From Verrucomicrobiota bacterium (GTDB taxonomy: Bacteria; Verrucomicrobiota; Verrucomicrobiia; Opitutales; UBA953), in contig RFRI01000067.1 in assembly GCA_009924535.1 (NCBI GenBank), positions 1 to 7,090 of the forward strand: DNA of 7,090 nt, read 5' to 3'. The position numbers and the translations under genes were made by a program. Positions 1-6,011 of the stretch are shown in pieces. The notes below the pieces were generated by a model, which did not search any database, was not told where the DNA came from, and saw only the letters and a program-made list of their open reading frames with translations. Each line of letters begins with the position of its first letter. Within the stretch, counting starts at the first letter, position 1.

Positions 1-481
1 CCCGAAGAAGGTCGGCATCATCGGTTTCTCCGCCGGCGGCCACCTCGCCTCGACCGCGACCGTGCACTTCGAGACCGTCGAGACGCGCGCGCCCAACGCC
101 GTCACCGGCCAGAGCAGCCGGCCGGATTTCTCGATCCTCATCTATCCCGTCATCAGCATGGAAGAAGGCGTCCATCGTGGCTCGAAGAAGAACCTGATGG
201 GTGAGACGCCGGCTGCCGGCCTTCCGGACTACTTCTCCAGCCAGAAGCATGTGACGGCCGCCACCCCGCCGGCCTTCCTTGCGCACGCGCTCGACGACAA
301 GGTCGTGCCGATCGAGAACAGCCGCATGTTCTACGAGGCCCAGAAGAAAGCCGGCCTGCCGACCCGTCTGGTCGAACTCCCCAACGGCGGCCACGGCCTC
401 AATGGCTATAAGGGCCCTTCCTGGGAGAAGTGGCAGGCGGAATCCCTGCTTTGGCTCAAGGAAATCAAGGTCCTGCCCTGA
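1..481 (+). CDS. Alpha/beta-hydrolase, esterase-like (acetylxylan esterase / BD-FAE type), C-terminal part
   Basis: This is the last 159 codons of a serine hydrolase; the reading frame is open from base 2 and the N terminus lies before the window. The first visible residues hold the nucleophile elbow GFSAGGHLAS, with Ser at visible residue 10. The other triad members fit HALDDKVVP (Asp about residue 99) and NGGHG (His about 131). Spacing and order match the esterase/lipase group that includes BD-FAE-like and acetylxylan-esterase-like enzymes, which remove acyl groups from plant polysaccharides or small esters. The missing part should contain the oxyanion HGG segment and any signal peptide. 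The next gene, a DUF1080 protein 56 bp downstream on the same strand, supports a glycan-degrading context and possible co-transcription. The substrate cannot be read from the sequence. An internal GTG at 62 is not the start, because the elbow lies upstream of it. Fold and triad are seen; the esterase role is inferred. Confidence 0.88.
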   Translation, partial: PKKVGIIGFSAGGHLASTATVHFETVETRAPNAVTGQSSRPDFSILIYPVISMEEGVHRGSKKNLMGETPAAGLPDYFSSQKHVTAATPPAFLAHALDDKVVPIENSRMFYEAQKKAGLPTRLVELPNGGHGLNGYKGPSWEKWQAESLLWLKEIKVLP

Positions 482-537
482 GGCCCCATTACGGACTTCA
501 AATCAGGCGGCAAATCACCCATATCTCCCATCCCCTC

Positions 538-1188
538 ATGAAATCCCTCCTCCTCGCCCTGCTCGCCACCGGCGCCCTCTTCGCCGGCGAAAAGGTCACG
601 CTCACCCTGAACGACTTCACCGACGCCAACGGCGGCGCCCCTGGCGCCGGCTGGAAGACCGAAGAAGGCGGCGTCATCCACCTCTCCCCGCAGAAGGGCA
701 CCGGCTTCCTGATCTCCAAGAAGGAATACTCCAGCTTCGAGATGGAGTGGGATTGGAAGCTCGATGCCGCCGGCAACAACGGCATCAAGTACTGGGTCAC
801 CAACATCAAGGACGCCAAGGGCAAGGGCGAATGGCTCGGCATCGAGTACCAGATGATCGACGACGACAAGCACCCTGACGGCCTCAAGGGCGGCAGCCAC
901 AACACCGGCTCGATCTACGACCTCATCGACTCCGCCAAGGACAAGCTCAAGAAGCCGATCGGCGAGTGGAACCACAGCCGCGTCGTCATCAAGGACGGCA
1001 AGATCGAACACTTCCTCAACGGCAAGCTCTGCTCCTCCGTCGACACCAAGTCCGACGAATGGAAAGCCGCCGTCGCCAAGAGCAAATTCAAGAACAAGAA
1101 GGACTTCGGCCCGGGCCACGGCAAGCTGATGCTCACCGAGCACGGCGACCCCTGCTGGTTCAAGAACCTCACGATCACCGAACTCTGA
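538..1188 (+). CDS. Secreted DUF1080 / 3-keto-disaccharide hydrolase family protein
   Basis: A 216-residue exported protein. The N terminus is a signal peptide (MKS, then hydrophobic LLLALLATGALFA, likely cut before GEK). The mature part is one DUF1080 domain (Pfam 3keto-disac_hyd, a concanavalin-like beta-sandwich). Recognisable blocks are NNGIKYWV (80-87), GIEYQMIDDDKHPDG (101-115), GEWNHSRVV with HFLNGK (142-163), and the closing GKLMLTEHGDPCWFKNLTITEL region (195-216), which corresponds to the family's usual G-x-V-x-F-R-N-I ending. Some family members cleave or hydrate 3-keto-glycosides made by periplasmic oxidoreductases; others are uncharacterised, so the reaction here is inferred. The ATG at 538 was chosen because it directly precedes the signal peptide; the frame is open further upstream but overlaps the esterase and lacks export features. 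There is no Shine-Dalgarno; the leader is pyrimidine-rich (TCTCCCATCCCCTC). A strong terminator follows, so it is the last gene of its unit. Confidence 0.9.
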   Translation: MKSLLLALLATGALFAGEKVTLTLNDFTDANGGAPGAGWKTEEGGVIHLSPQKGTGFLISKKEYSSFEMEWDWKLDAAGNNGIKYWVTNIKDAKGKGEWLGIEYQMIDDDKHPDGLKGGSHNTGSIYDLIDSAKDKLKKPIGEWNHSRVVIKDGKIEHFLNGKLCSSVDTKSDEWKAAVAKSKFKNKKDFGPGHGKLMLTEHGDPCWFKNLTITEL

Positions 1189-1210
1189 GTCGTCTCAGAG
1201 CCGGCCAACC

Positions 1211-1236
1211 AAGGGCGCCCGACGGGCGCCCTTTTT
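1211..1236 (+). terminator. Intrinsic terminator after the DUF1080 gene
   Basis: A 10-bp perfect stem (AAGGGCGCCC at 1211-1220 with GGGCGCCCTT at 1224-1233), a 3-nt GAC loop, and a T run at 1232-1236. It starts 22 bp after the DUF1080 stop. On the minus strand the same stem lies just past the stop of the convergent MBL gene, but it is followed only by TTGGTTGG, so termination in that direction should be weaker. Confidence 0.92.
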
Positions 1237-1245
1237 CGTACCTGC

Positions 1246-2040
1246 TTAGGCGCCGAGCTTGATCCGCAAGCCGTCGTAACAGAGGCCGACCTTCGGGTGC
1301 GTTTTGTGGAGCTGCGCCATGACCGTCTCGTAGTTGATCTGATACGTCATGTGCGTGAGCAACGCCCGCTTCGCGCGAAGGTCGTGCGCAGCCTGACAGG
1401 CTTCGTCGACCGTCATGTGCGTCGGGTGCGGATTCGGACGCAGGCCGTCGAGGATCGCGAGGTCGGCATGCTCGCCCAGCTCGAGCGACTTCTCGGTCAT
1501 CGCGCGGCAATCGGTGTAATAGGCGAACTTCATGCCCGTGGAGGGCTCTTCGAAGACGAGTCCGAGCGTGGATTCGTTGCCGTGCGGCAGGAGGGTCGAA
1601 CGGATGATGCCACCGCCCGGCAGCACGAGCTTCGACGGCATGAGGTTCAGTCCGAGCGAGACGTAGCCCGAGGCCTGCGGCTTACCGACGGCATACGGGA
1701 AGATCGCCTTGATGCGCTCCAAGCCGACTTCGGTGGAGTAGACGGGGATGGCCGTCCCGCCCTTGTTCGTGCAGAACTGGCGCAGGTCGTCCATGCCGAG
1801 GACGTGATCGGCATGTCCATGGGTCAGGATGAACGTGTCGACCTCGCGGACGTCATACTTCAGGCACTGCGTCCGGAATTCCGGCGAGGCGTCTACCTGG
1901 ACGTGATGGCCTTCGATGACCACATGGACGCTCGTCCGGGCGCGCCAGTTGCGCGGGTCCTTCAGGTCGAGACCCGGGTTGTCATGGGCGGGCAAAGGAC
2001 AGCCCTGCGAGGTGCCGCAGCCCATGATGAGGATTTCCAT
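1246..2040 (-). CDS. PhnP-like metallo-beta-lactamase-fold hydrolase
   Basis: A 264-residue cytoplasmic metal-dependent hydrolase with no signal peptide. The N terminus MEILIMGCGTSQG is the first strand and turn typical of PhnP-like MBL proteins. The full metal-binding set is visible: H74, H76, D78 and H79 in THGHADH, followed by the family's VLGMDDLR; H153 (LLPHG); D177 (AYYTDC); and H230 (LLTHMT). E. coli PhnP is a phosphodiesterase acting on cyclic ribose phosphates in phosphonate use; many relatives have unknown substrates, and no C-P lyase gene is near, so only the phosphodiesterase-like class is inferred. Where PhnP has a C-x-C-x-x-C structural zinc site just after the first loop, this protein reads AHDNPGL, so that site appears lost. 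The start at 2040 is chosen because the conserved first strand begins there; the open frame continues about 29 codons upstream through the repeat region. The start codon lies inside an 11-bp inverted repeat. Confidence 0.88.
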   Translation of the reverse strand: MEILIMGCGTSQGCPLPAHDNPGLDLKDPRNWRARTSVHVVIEGHHVQVDASPEFRTQCLKYDVREVDTFILTHGHADHVLGMDDLRQFCTNKGGTAIPVYSTEVGLERIKAIFPYAVGKPQASGYVSLGLNLMPSKLVLPGGGIIRSTLLPHGNESTLGLVFEEPSTGMKFAYYTDCRAMTEKSLELGEHADLAILDGLRPNPHPTHMTVDEACQAAHDLRAKRALLTHMTYQINYETVMAQLHKTHPKVGLCYDGLRIKLGA

Positions 2041-2092
2041 TCCGTCAAAAAGAGGGCTAATCGCCCCGAAAGCAAAAGTTGTTTGACGGAAT
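2039..2092 (-). promoter_or_regulatory. Inverted repeat overlapping the MBL hydrolase start codon
   Basis: ATTCCGTCAAA (2039-2049) and TTTGACGGAAT (2082-2092) are perfect 11-bp inverted copies with a 32-bp spacer. In the mRNA of the minus-strand hydrolase the 3' arm contains the AT of the ATG and the bases just before it, where a ribosome would bind. A hairpin would hide the start site. It could also be an operator for a dimeric regulator. The pairing is seen; the regulatory role is inferred. Confidence 0.45.
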
Positions 2093-2093
2093 A

Positions 2094-2123
2094 GGGATAG
2101 GGCCGGGGCTAGGGCCAGGGCCA
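2094..2123 (+). repeat. Left GGGCYR hexamer array, potential G-quadruplex (plus strand)
   Basis: Five hexamers in exact register: GGGATA, GGGCCG, GGGCTA, GGGCCA, GGGCCA. The five G-tracts are separated by 2-3 bases, which satisfies the usual G3+N1-7 quadruplex pattern on the plus strand. It is the mirror partner, in inverted orientation, of the array at 2151-2180. Confidence 0.75.
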
Positions 2124-2150
2124 GCATGTCAGACTGTATTTATCTTATCC
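2124..2150. promoter_or_regulatory. AT-rich island between the hexamer arrays, likely divergent promoter region
   Basis: The core 2129-2148 (TCAGACTGTATTTATCTTAT) is the only AT-rich stretch between the divergent MBL hydrolase and ffh genes, so promoters for one or both probably lie here. Possible -10 matches are TATCTT on the plus strand and TAAGAT on the minus strand, each 4 of 6 to consensus. No convincing -35 is seen at the right spacing. Confidence 0.3.
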
Positions 2151-2180
2151 CAGCCCCAGCCCTAGCCCTAGCTCTAGCCC
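2151..2180 (-). repeat. Right GGGCYR hexamer array, potential G-quadruplex (minus strand)
   Basis: Read on the minus strand from 2180 to 2151 this is GGGCTA, GAGCTA, GGGCTA, GGGCTG, GGGCTG. With the GGG at 2149-2151 it gives four closely spaced G-tracts (loops 2-3 bases), a quadruplex-capable pattern on the minus strand. Together with the left array it forms an imperfect inverted repeat around the AT-rich island. Confidence 0.75.
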
Positions 2181-2189
2181 TGCTGTCAG

Positions 2190-2237
2190 CCTTCCTGCCT
2201 TGTCTCCCGCCTCTCCCTGCCTTCTCCTTCCCGTCCC
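2190..2237 (+). promoter_or_regulatory. Polypyrimidine leader before ffh, without Shine-Dalgarno
   Basis: The 48 bases directly before the ffh GTG contain no A and only five G; the rest are C or T. The heptamer CTGCCTT occurs twice (2195-2201 and 2217-2223). There is no purine-rich ribosome-binding site, so ffh translation must start by another route, for example an unstructured leader or ribosomal protein S1 binding. That mechanism is inference. Confidence 0.6.
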
Positions 2238-3626
2238 GTGTTCGCCAACCTCACTGACAAACTGACCAAGGCCCTCCGCGACCTGCGTGGGCTCTCCAAG
2301 CTCACCGAGGAGAACATTGCCCCGGCGCTGACCGAGGTCCGCTCGGCCCTGATGTCCGCGGACGTCAATTTCAAGGTCGCCAAGGACTTCACCGAACGCG
2401 TCAAGGTCGCCTGCCTCGGCCAGGCGGTCATCGAATCCGTCAACCCCGGCCAGATGGCGGTCAAGATCGTCTCCGACGAGCTCACCAAGCTGCTCGGCAA
2501 AGGCGAACGCCCGATCGACCCCCGCCGCCCGCTACGCGTGCTCCTCGTCGGCCTCCAGGGCTCCGGCAAGACCACCAGCGCCGCCAAGCTCGCCAAGCAC
2601 CTCGTGAAGAAGGAAGGCGTCCGTAAGCCGTCCCTCGTCGCGGCCGACTTGCGCCGTCCGGCCGCCATCGACCAGCTCGAGACCCTCGCCAAGAACGAAG
2701 GCTTCGATTTCCGCGCCGACCGCGCCGCGACCGACGTCGCTGCCATGGTGGGGCGTCTGGTCAAGGAAGCCGAAGCCGCCGCCGCGGACCTCGTCATCGT
2801 CGACACCGCCGGCCGCCTCCAGATCGACGGCGACCTGATGGAAGAAGTTCGCCGCGTCCGCGACGCCTTCCAGCCGCACGAGGTCTTCCTCGTCGCCGAC
2901 GCCGCCCTCGGCCAGCAAGCCGTCGACGTGGCGGCCAAGTTCCACGAATCCACACCCCTCACCGGCATCATCCTGACCAAGCTGGACGGTGATGCCCGCG
3001 GTGGCGCCGCGCTGTCGATGAAGTCCGTCACGGGCGTCCCGATCCGCTACATGGGCACCGGCGAGAAGTCCTCCGACTTCGACACGTTCCACCCCGACCG
3101 CATGGCCCAGCGCATCCTGGGCATGGGCGACGTCGTCTCCCTCGTCGAGAAGGCCCAAGAGGTCGTCGACCACAAGGAAGCCGAGCGTCTGGCCGAGAAG
3201 ATGAAGAAGTCCGACTTCGACCTCGAAGACTTCCTCTCGCAGATGCAGCAGATGAAGAAGATGGGTCCGCTCGGCGACATCATGAAGATGATGCCGGGCA
3301 TGGGTAACGTCCAGGTCGGTGCCAAGGAAGAGAAGCAACTTTCCAAGACCGAGGCCATCGTGCTCTCGATGACTAAGAAGGAGCGTCGCAACCCTGACAT
3401 CCTCAACGGCTCCCGCCGTCTGCGTATCGCAAAGGGCTCCGGCACCCAGGTCAGCGACGTCAACGGGCTGATCAAACAATTCTCCCAGATGCGCGACATG
3501 ATGCGCATGATGAAAGGCGGCAAGGGCAAGGAACTCATGCGTCGCATGGGCCAGATGGGCGGCGGCCGCGGCGGCATGCCTGGCGGTGGCGGTTTCCCCG
3601 GCGGCGGTTTCCCCGGATTGCGCTGA
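2238..3626 (+). CDS. ffh: Signal recognition particle GTPase Ffh (SRP54)
   Basis: A 462-residue SRP protein of normal length. With 4.5S RNA it binds signal sequences of nascent inner-membrane and exported proteins and, with FtsY, delivers ribosomes to the translocon. The N domain spans about 1-95 ([18 protein letters not shown]). The G domain follows with P-loop GLQGSGKTT (105-113), [12 protein letters not shown] (136-147), DTAGRL (189-194), [10 protein letters not shown] (247-256) and GTGEK (273-277), then [15 protein letters not shown]. The methionine-rich M domain (about 300-440) has [16 protein letters not shown] (340-355), [18 protein letters not shown] (377-394) and [14 protein letters not shown] (396-409), the RNA- and signal-binding part. 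The protein ends in a Gly/Phe/Pro-rich tail (441-462). The start is GTG at 2238, set by the conserved N terminus; no Shine-Dalgarno precedes it. The usual ffh neighbour rpsP is absent; a HAD phosphatase follows after 5 bp. Confidence 0.97.
   Translation: MFANLTDKLTKALRDLRGLSKLTEENIAPALTEVRSALMSADVNFKVAKDFTERVKVACLGQAVIESVNPGQMAVKIVSDELTKLLGKGERPIDPRRPLRVLLVGLQGSGKTTSAAKLAKHLVKKEGVRKPSLVAADLRRPAAIDQLETLAKNEGFDFRADRAATDVAAMVGRLVKEAEAAAADLVIVDTAGRLQIDGDLMEEVRRVRDAFQPHEVFLVADAALGQQAVDVAAKFHESTPLTGIILTKLDGDARGGAALSMKSVTGVPIRYMGTGEKSSDFDTFHPDRMAQRILGMGDVVSLVEKAQEVVDHKEAERLAEKMKKSDFDLEDFLSQMQQMKKMGPLGDIMKMMPGMGNVQVGAKEEKQLSKTEAIVLSMTKKERRNPDILNGSRRLRIAKGSGTQVSDVNGLIKQFSQMRDMMRMMKGGKGKELMRRMGQMGGGRGGMPGGGGFPGGGFPGLR
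3588..3616 (+). repeat. 15-bp tandem repeat encoding the Ffh GGGFP tail
   Basis: GGCGGTTTCCCCG occurs at 3588-3600 and again at 3603-3615, a 15-bp period that keeps the frame and encodes two copies of GGGFP at the end of Ffh. It could expand or contract without breaking the reading frame. Confidence 0.6.
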
Positions 3627-3631
3627 TCGCC

Positions 3632-4240
3632 ATGTCCACGATGATTCCCTTCGACCCGGCCCTCCTCTCCCGTCCGGGCTGGATCTTCGACTGCGACGGC
3701 ACCCTCGCGGCCTCCATGTGGATCCACCACCGCAGCTGGACCCACATCGTGGGCAAGCAGATCGGTCGCCCGTTCGACTTCCCCTGGCCCCTCTTCTGCT
3801 CGATGGGCGGCATGTCCGCCGTCGACACCTGCAAGCGCCTCAAGGCTGACTACGGCTTCGACCTCAACGTCGAGCAGCTCCTCGCCGACGGCCATGAGTT
3901 CCTCGAGGAGCACCTCGCCAAGGACGTCACCGCCCGCACGGAAGTCGTCGCCGTCGTCCACCACGTCCGCGGCCTCGGACACAAGACCGCCGTCGCTTCC
4001 GCCGGCCGCCGCGACCACGTCTACACGACCCTCAAGCGCATCGACATCACGCACCTCTTCGACGCGATCATCACCGCCGAGGACGCCGCGCGTTCGAAGC
4101 CGCACCCCGACCTCTTCCTCGCCGCGGCGGACCGCCTCGGCCTGAAGCCCGCCGACTGCGTCGTCATCGAGGACAGCCCGCGCGGCAAGGAAGCCGCCGA
4201 CGCCGCCGGGATGCCGTGCATCCTCGTGGAGCCGGCATAG
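3632..4240 (+). CDS. HAD-family phosphatase (beta-phosphoglucomutase/YqaB-like)
   Basis: A 202-residue cytoplasmic haloacid-dehalogenase-type phosphatase. Motif I is IFDCDGTL with nucleophile D20 and general acid/base D22; motif II is probably S123 in AVASAG; motif III is K156 in RSKPHPDLF; motif IV is E180 and D181 in CVVIEDSPRG, which bind magnesium. The helical cap between motifs I and II (about 27-105) marks subfamily IA, the group of beta-phosphoglucomutase and sugar-phosphate phosphatases such as YqaB. The length is normal. The substrate is probably a small phosphorylated metabolite, but the sequence does not say which. ATG at 3632 is 5 bp after the ffh stop, so the two are probably co-transcribed; a second ATG three codons later is possible. 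No Shine-Dalgarno is seen. The gene converges on the minus-strand gene ending at 4271, with no evident terminator in the 30-bp gap. Confidence 0.88.
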   Translation: MSTMIPFDPALLSRPGWIFDCDGTLAASMWIHHRSWTHIVGKQIGRPFDFPWPLFCSMGGMSAVDTCKRLKADYGFDLNVEQLLADGHEFLEEHLAKDVTARTEVVAVVHHVRGLGHKTAVASAGRRDHVYTTLKRIDITHLFDAIITAEDAARSKPHPDLFLAAADRLGLKPADCVVIEDSPRGKEAADAAGMPCILVEPA

Positions 4241-4270
4241 GCTCAGAAAGAGACCTCACCAAGCGATCGA

Positions 4271-5863
4271 CTACCGGGAAGAGTACTCGTAGCGCCGATC
4301 GGAGATGTCGTCGGTATGTACGCCGAAAAGATATAGCGCCCCGTAGCTCCAATCTGGCCCTTTTACGCCAGGGAAATTACGGCGGTCCATCATCAACGCC
4401 ATATAGCGATGGGCAAAGCCCTGCGGCAACGGAAAGACATTAGGCCAACCGCGACCGGGGCCGTTGGGCCAATGCGCGGGAAGGTCGATTTTCATCTCAC
4501 CCAATCGCTTGAGGTCGGGATAAGAGTATACCAGCATGGGGCCGGCGGCATTGCCGCTAAAAACATAACGTTTATCGCCGATCTTCTGGATCAGAACCCC
4601 CGTAGAATCTTCGACGGTGGGGCCAGCGATGCTAACGAAAGGGCCATCCCACTTGTCCGACTCGAAAAGCTGGGTATGGAAACCGTCGAGATTGCAGGTA
4701 AGTAACCTCCATTTCTTAACCTCGTCATCGAATATAAGGCAGGGATCCTCGTGCATGCCAGCGATACCTTCGAGCTGCCGGGCCTCGCCCATCACGGAAA
4801 AACCACGGCGCGGGTCGTGCCTCGAACGGGCGACGACCAAGCCGCTCTTGCCCCGCCCCTCGCGACCGGCCACGCCACCGAAATCGCCAGCGATGGCAAT
4901 CCACTCCTTACTCTCGTCGTCATAGATAATATGGGAGGAGTAGTCGTTGCGGAGCAAGCCGTCGCCATGGTCGTAGACTATGACGCCTTCAAACCGGAGA
5001 TCGAAGACCGAAGGATCAAGGCTCATCACACTGCCGGGGGACTTATTCGCACCGACACTACGCGCGTTGAACGTAAACCACAGCCGATTATCCTGCCAGA
5101 AAGGCGCCCCGTTCTTATGCGTGATCATCCTTATATCCGCCTGACCGACGCCGGCAGAAAGGAACGAACGCGCGCCCCCGATTGAAGCTTCGCCTCCAGG
5201 GGAGACTGAAACATGCACATTGAAGGTACTGGAGTCAGCGGTCTTACGGTCTCGGAAGTCAGCAAAAGCACGGAACCCCTCTCTCTCTGTGGTCTGGCCC
5301 AGGCAGGTGGTCTCACCCTCCTTGGTCGCGAAGACGCTGACGTGCATCCCGGAAAGCTGTACCCTCAGAAGGAAAGGAGGAATCGGCGCCTTGTCGGAGA
5401 AGACCAGCTGGCGCTGGACCTTTCCCTCGCTCAGAAGACGTAAGGCGACACCGCAGCCGCCGATCGCGACCTGGACCCTCTTACGCAAGCCAAGCGCGGC
5501 CCATTCGACCGCGACATCGGAATCACCCTTCAGGGAGCGCACGTCGATCTCATAGGTCGCATAGGGATTCACTCCCCCCACGTAAACGGAGGTCTCACCC
5601 CCTGCGAAAACCAAGTTCCCCTTGGCTACTTTGGCATTACCAGAGGAGTCAGCCCGAGGCTGCACCCCCTCGATAAAAGAAGGGTGCATGGAAGAAAGTC
5701 CGACGACCTCGCTCGGACGAAGCTCCGAAAGCGCGATGTCATTACTCCCGAAAACGAAACGCCGAACGCCCAGACGATGAAATGACATCTGGACGGGATC
5801 CGGCTCGACGGCAAAGAGGGAAGATAAAGCAAAAAGACCAAGTACTGAAATGAAATATCTCAT
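4271..5863 (-). CDS. Secreted protein of unknown function with probable GH43-like beta-propeller region
   Basis: A 530-residue exported protein that I do not recognise by name. The start at 5863 gives a clean signal peptide (MRYFISVLGLFALSSLFA, cut before VEP); a TTG seven codons upstream is possible but would add polar residues. Residues about 22-235 are beta-rich, possibly a sandwich or binding module. Residues about 241-520 resemble a five-bladed propeller of GH43/GH32 style, with repeated blade-like segments: DIRMITHKNGAPFW then LWFTFNAR (243-268), NDYSSHIIYDDESKEW (306-321), HEDPCLIFDDEVKKW (371-385) and RGWPNVFPLP (471-480). D243, D307 and E372 fall where GH43 enzymes place their three acidic residues; that is inference, and it may instead be non-catalytic. 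GC is about 50% in counted lines (31/60 and 29/60), well below the neighbours. GGATGG lies a few bases before the ATG as a weak ribosome site. Confidence 0.8.
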   Translation of the reverse strand: MRYFISVLGLFALSSLFAVEPDPVQMSFHRLGVRRFVFGSNDIALSELRPSEVVGLSSMHPSFIEGVQPRADSSGNAKVAKGNLVFAGGETSVYVGGVNPYATYEIDVRSLKGDSDVAVEWAALGLRKRVQVAIGGCGVALRLLSEGKVQRQLVFSDKAPIPPFLLRVQLSGMHVSVFATKEGETTCLGQTTEREGFRAFADFRDRKTADSSTFNVHVSVSPGGEASIGGARSFLSAGVGQADIRMITHKNGAPFWQDNRLWFTFNARSVGANKSPGSVMSLDPSVFDLRFEGVIVYDHGDGLLRNDYSSHIIYDDESKEWIAIAGDFGGVAGREGRGKSGLVVARSRHDPRRGFSVMGEARQLEGIAGMHEDPCLIFDDEVKKWRLLTCNLDGFHTQLFESDKWDGPFVSIAGPTVEDSTGVLIQKIGDKRYVFSGNAAGPMLVYSYPDLKRLGEMKIDLPAHWPNGPGRGWPNVFPLPQGFAHRYMALMMDRRNFPGVKGPDWSYGALYLFGVHTDDISDRRYEYSSR

Positions 5864-5955
5864 GCACCATCCAAGCGACGGCAACGATTCACCTCAAAAC
5901 AATGCGTCTTTTCTAGACCCAGATTCGATACTCCAGGATACACACCGCACCTGCG
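5864..5955. other. Intergenic region upstream of the secreted propeller protein
   Basis: This 92-bp gap should hold the promoter of the minus-strand propeller gene, since the terminator of the upstream aminotransferase lies at its far edge. It is fairly AT-rich around 5895-5935. TATCCT and TAGAAA on the minus strand are possible -10 boxes, but no good -35 partner is seen. I find no repeat or RNA gene in it. Confidence 0.3.
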
Positions 5956-5985
5956 AAAAAAGGACGGCATAAGATGCCGTCCTTT
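5956..5985 (-). terminator. Intrinsic terminator after the aminotransferase gene
   Basis: A 12-bp perfect stem (AAAGGACGGCAT at 5959-5970 with ATGCCGTCCTTT at 5974-5985) and a 3-nt loop. On the minus strand it is followed by six T (bases 5956-5961 are A on the plus strand). It begins 26 bp past the aminotransferase stop and separates that gene from the propeller gene. Confidence 0.92.
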
Positions 5986-6011
5986 CGTTCAGGAGCGATC
6001 GCCTTAGGCGA

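Noticed and set aside
1297..2094. Long open frame on the plus strand opposite the MBL hydrolase
   Set aside because: It mirrors the codon pattern of a well-supported gene with all metal ligands on the other strand; the protein is arginine- and valine-rich with no family motif.
2083..2111. TTGACG as a -35 promoter box for ffh
   Set aside because: It matches the consensus well, but the sequence 17 bases on is GGGCTA, not a -10. The hexamer is better explained as part of the inverted repeat.
2094..2180. CRISPR array or telomere-like end
   Set aside because: Units are 6 bp with no unique spacers, and the arrays are short and internal to the chromosome between two ordinary genes.
2532..4105. Long minus-strand open frames opposite ffh and the HAD gene
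   Set aside because: They are high-GC antisense shadows with low-complexity composition, and they overlap genes whose motifs are unambiguous.
4229..4244. Terminator after the HAD gene (GAGCC/GGCTC stem)
   Set aside because: The stem is only 5 bp, overlaps the stop codon and is followed by AGAAAG, with no T run.
5861..5884. Earlier start (TTG at 5884) for the secreted propeller protein
   Set aside because: The ATG at 5863 directly begins a clean signal peptide; the upstream codons add PSLGWC without improving it.
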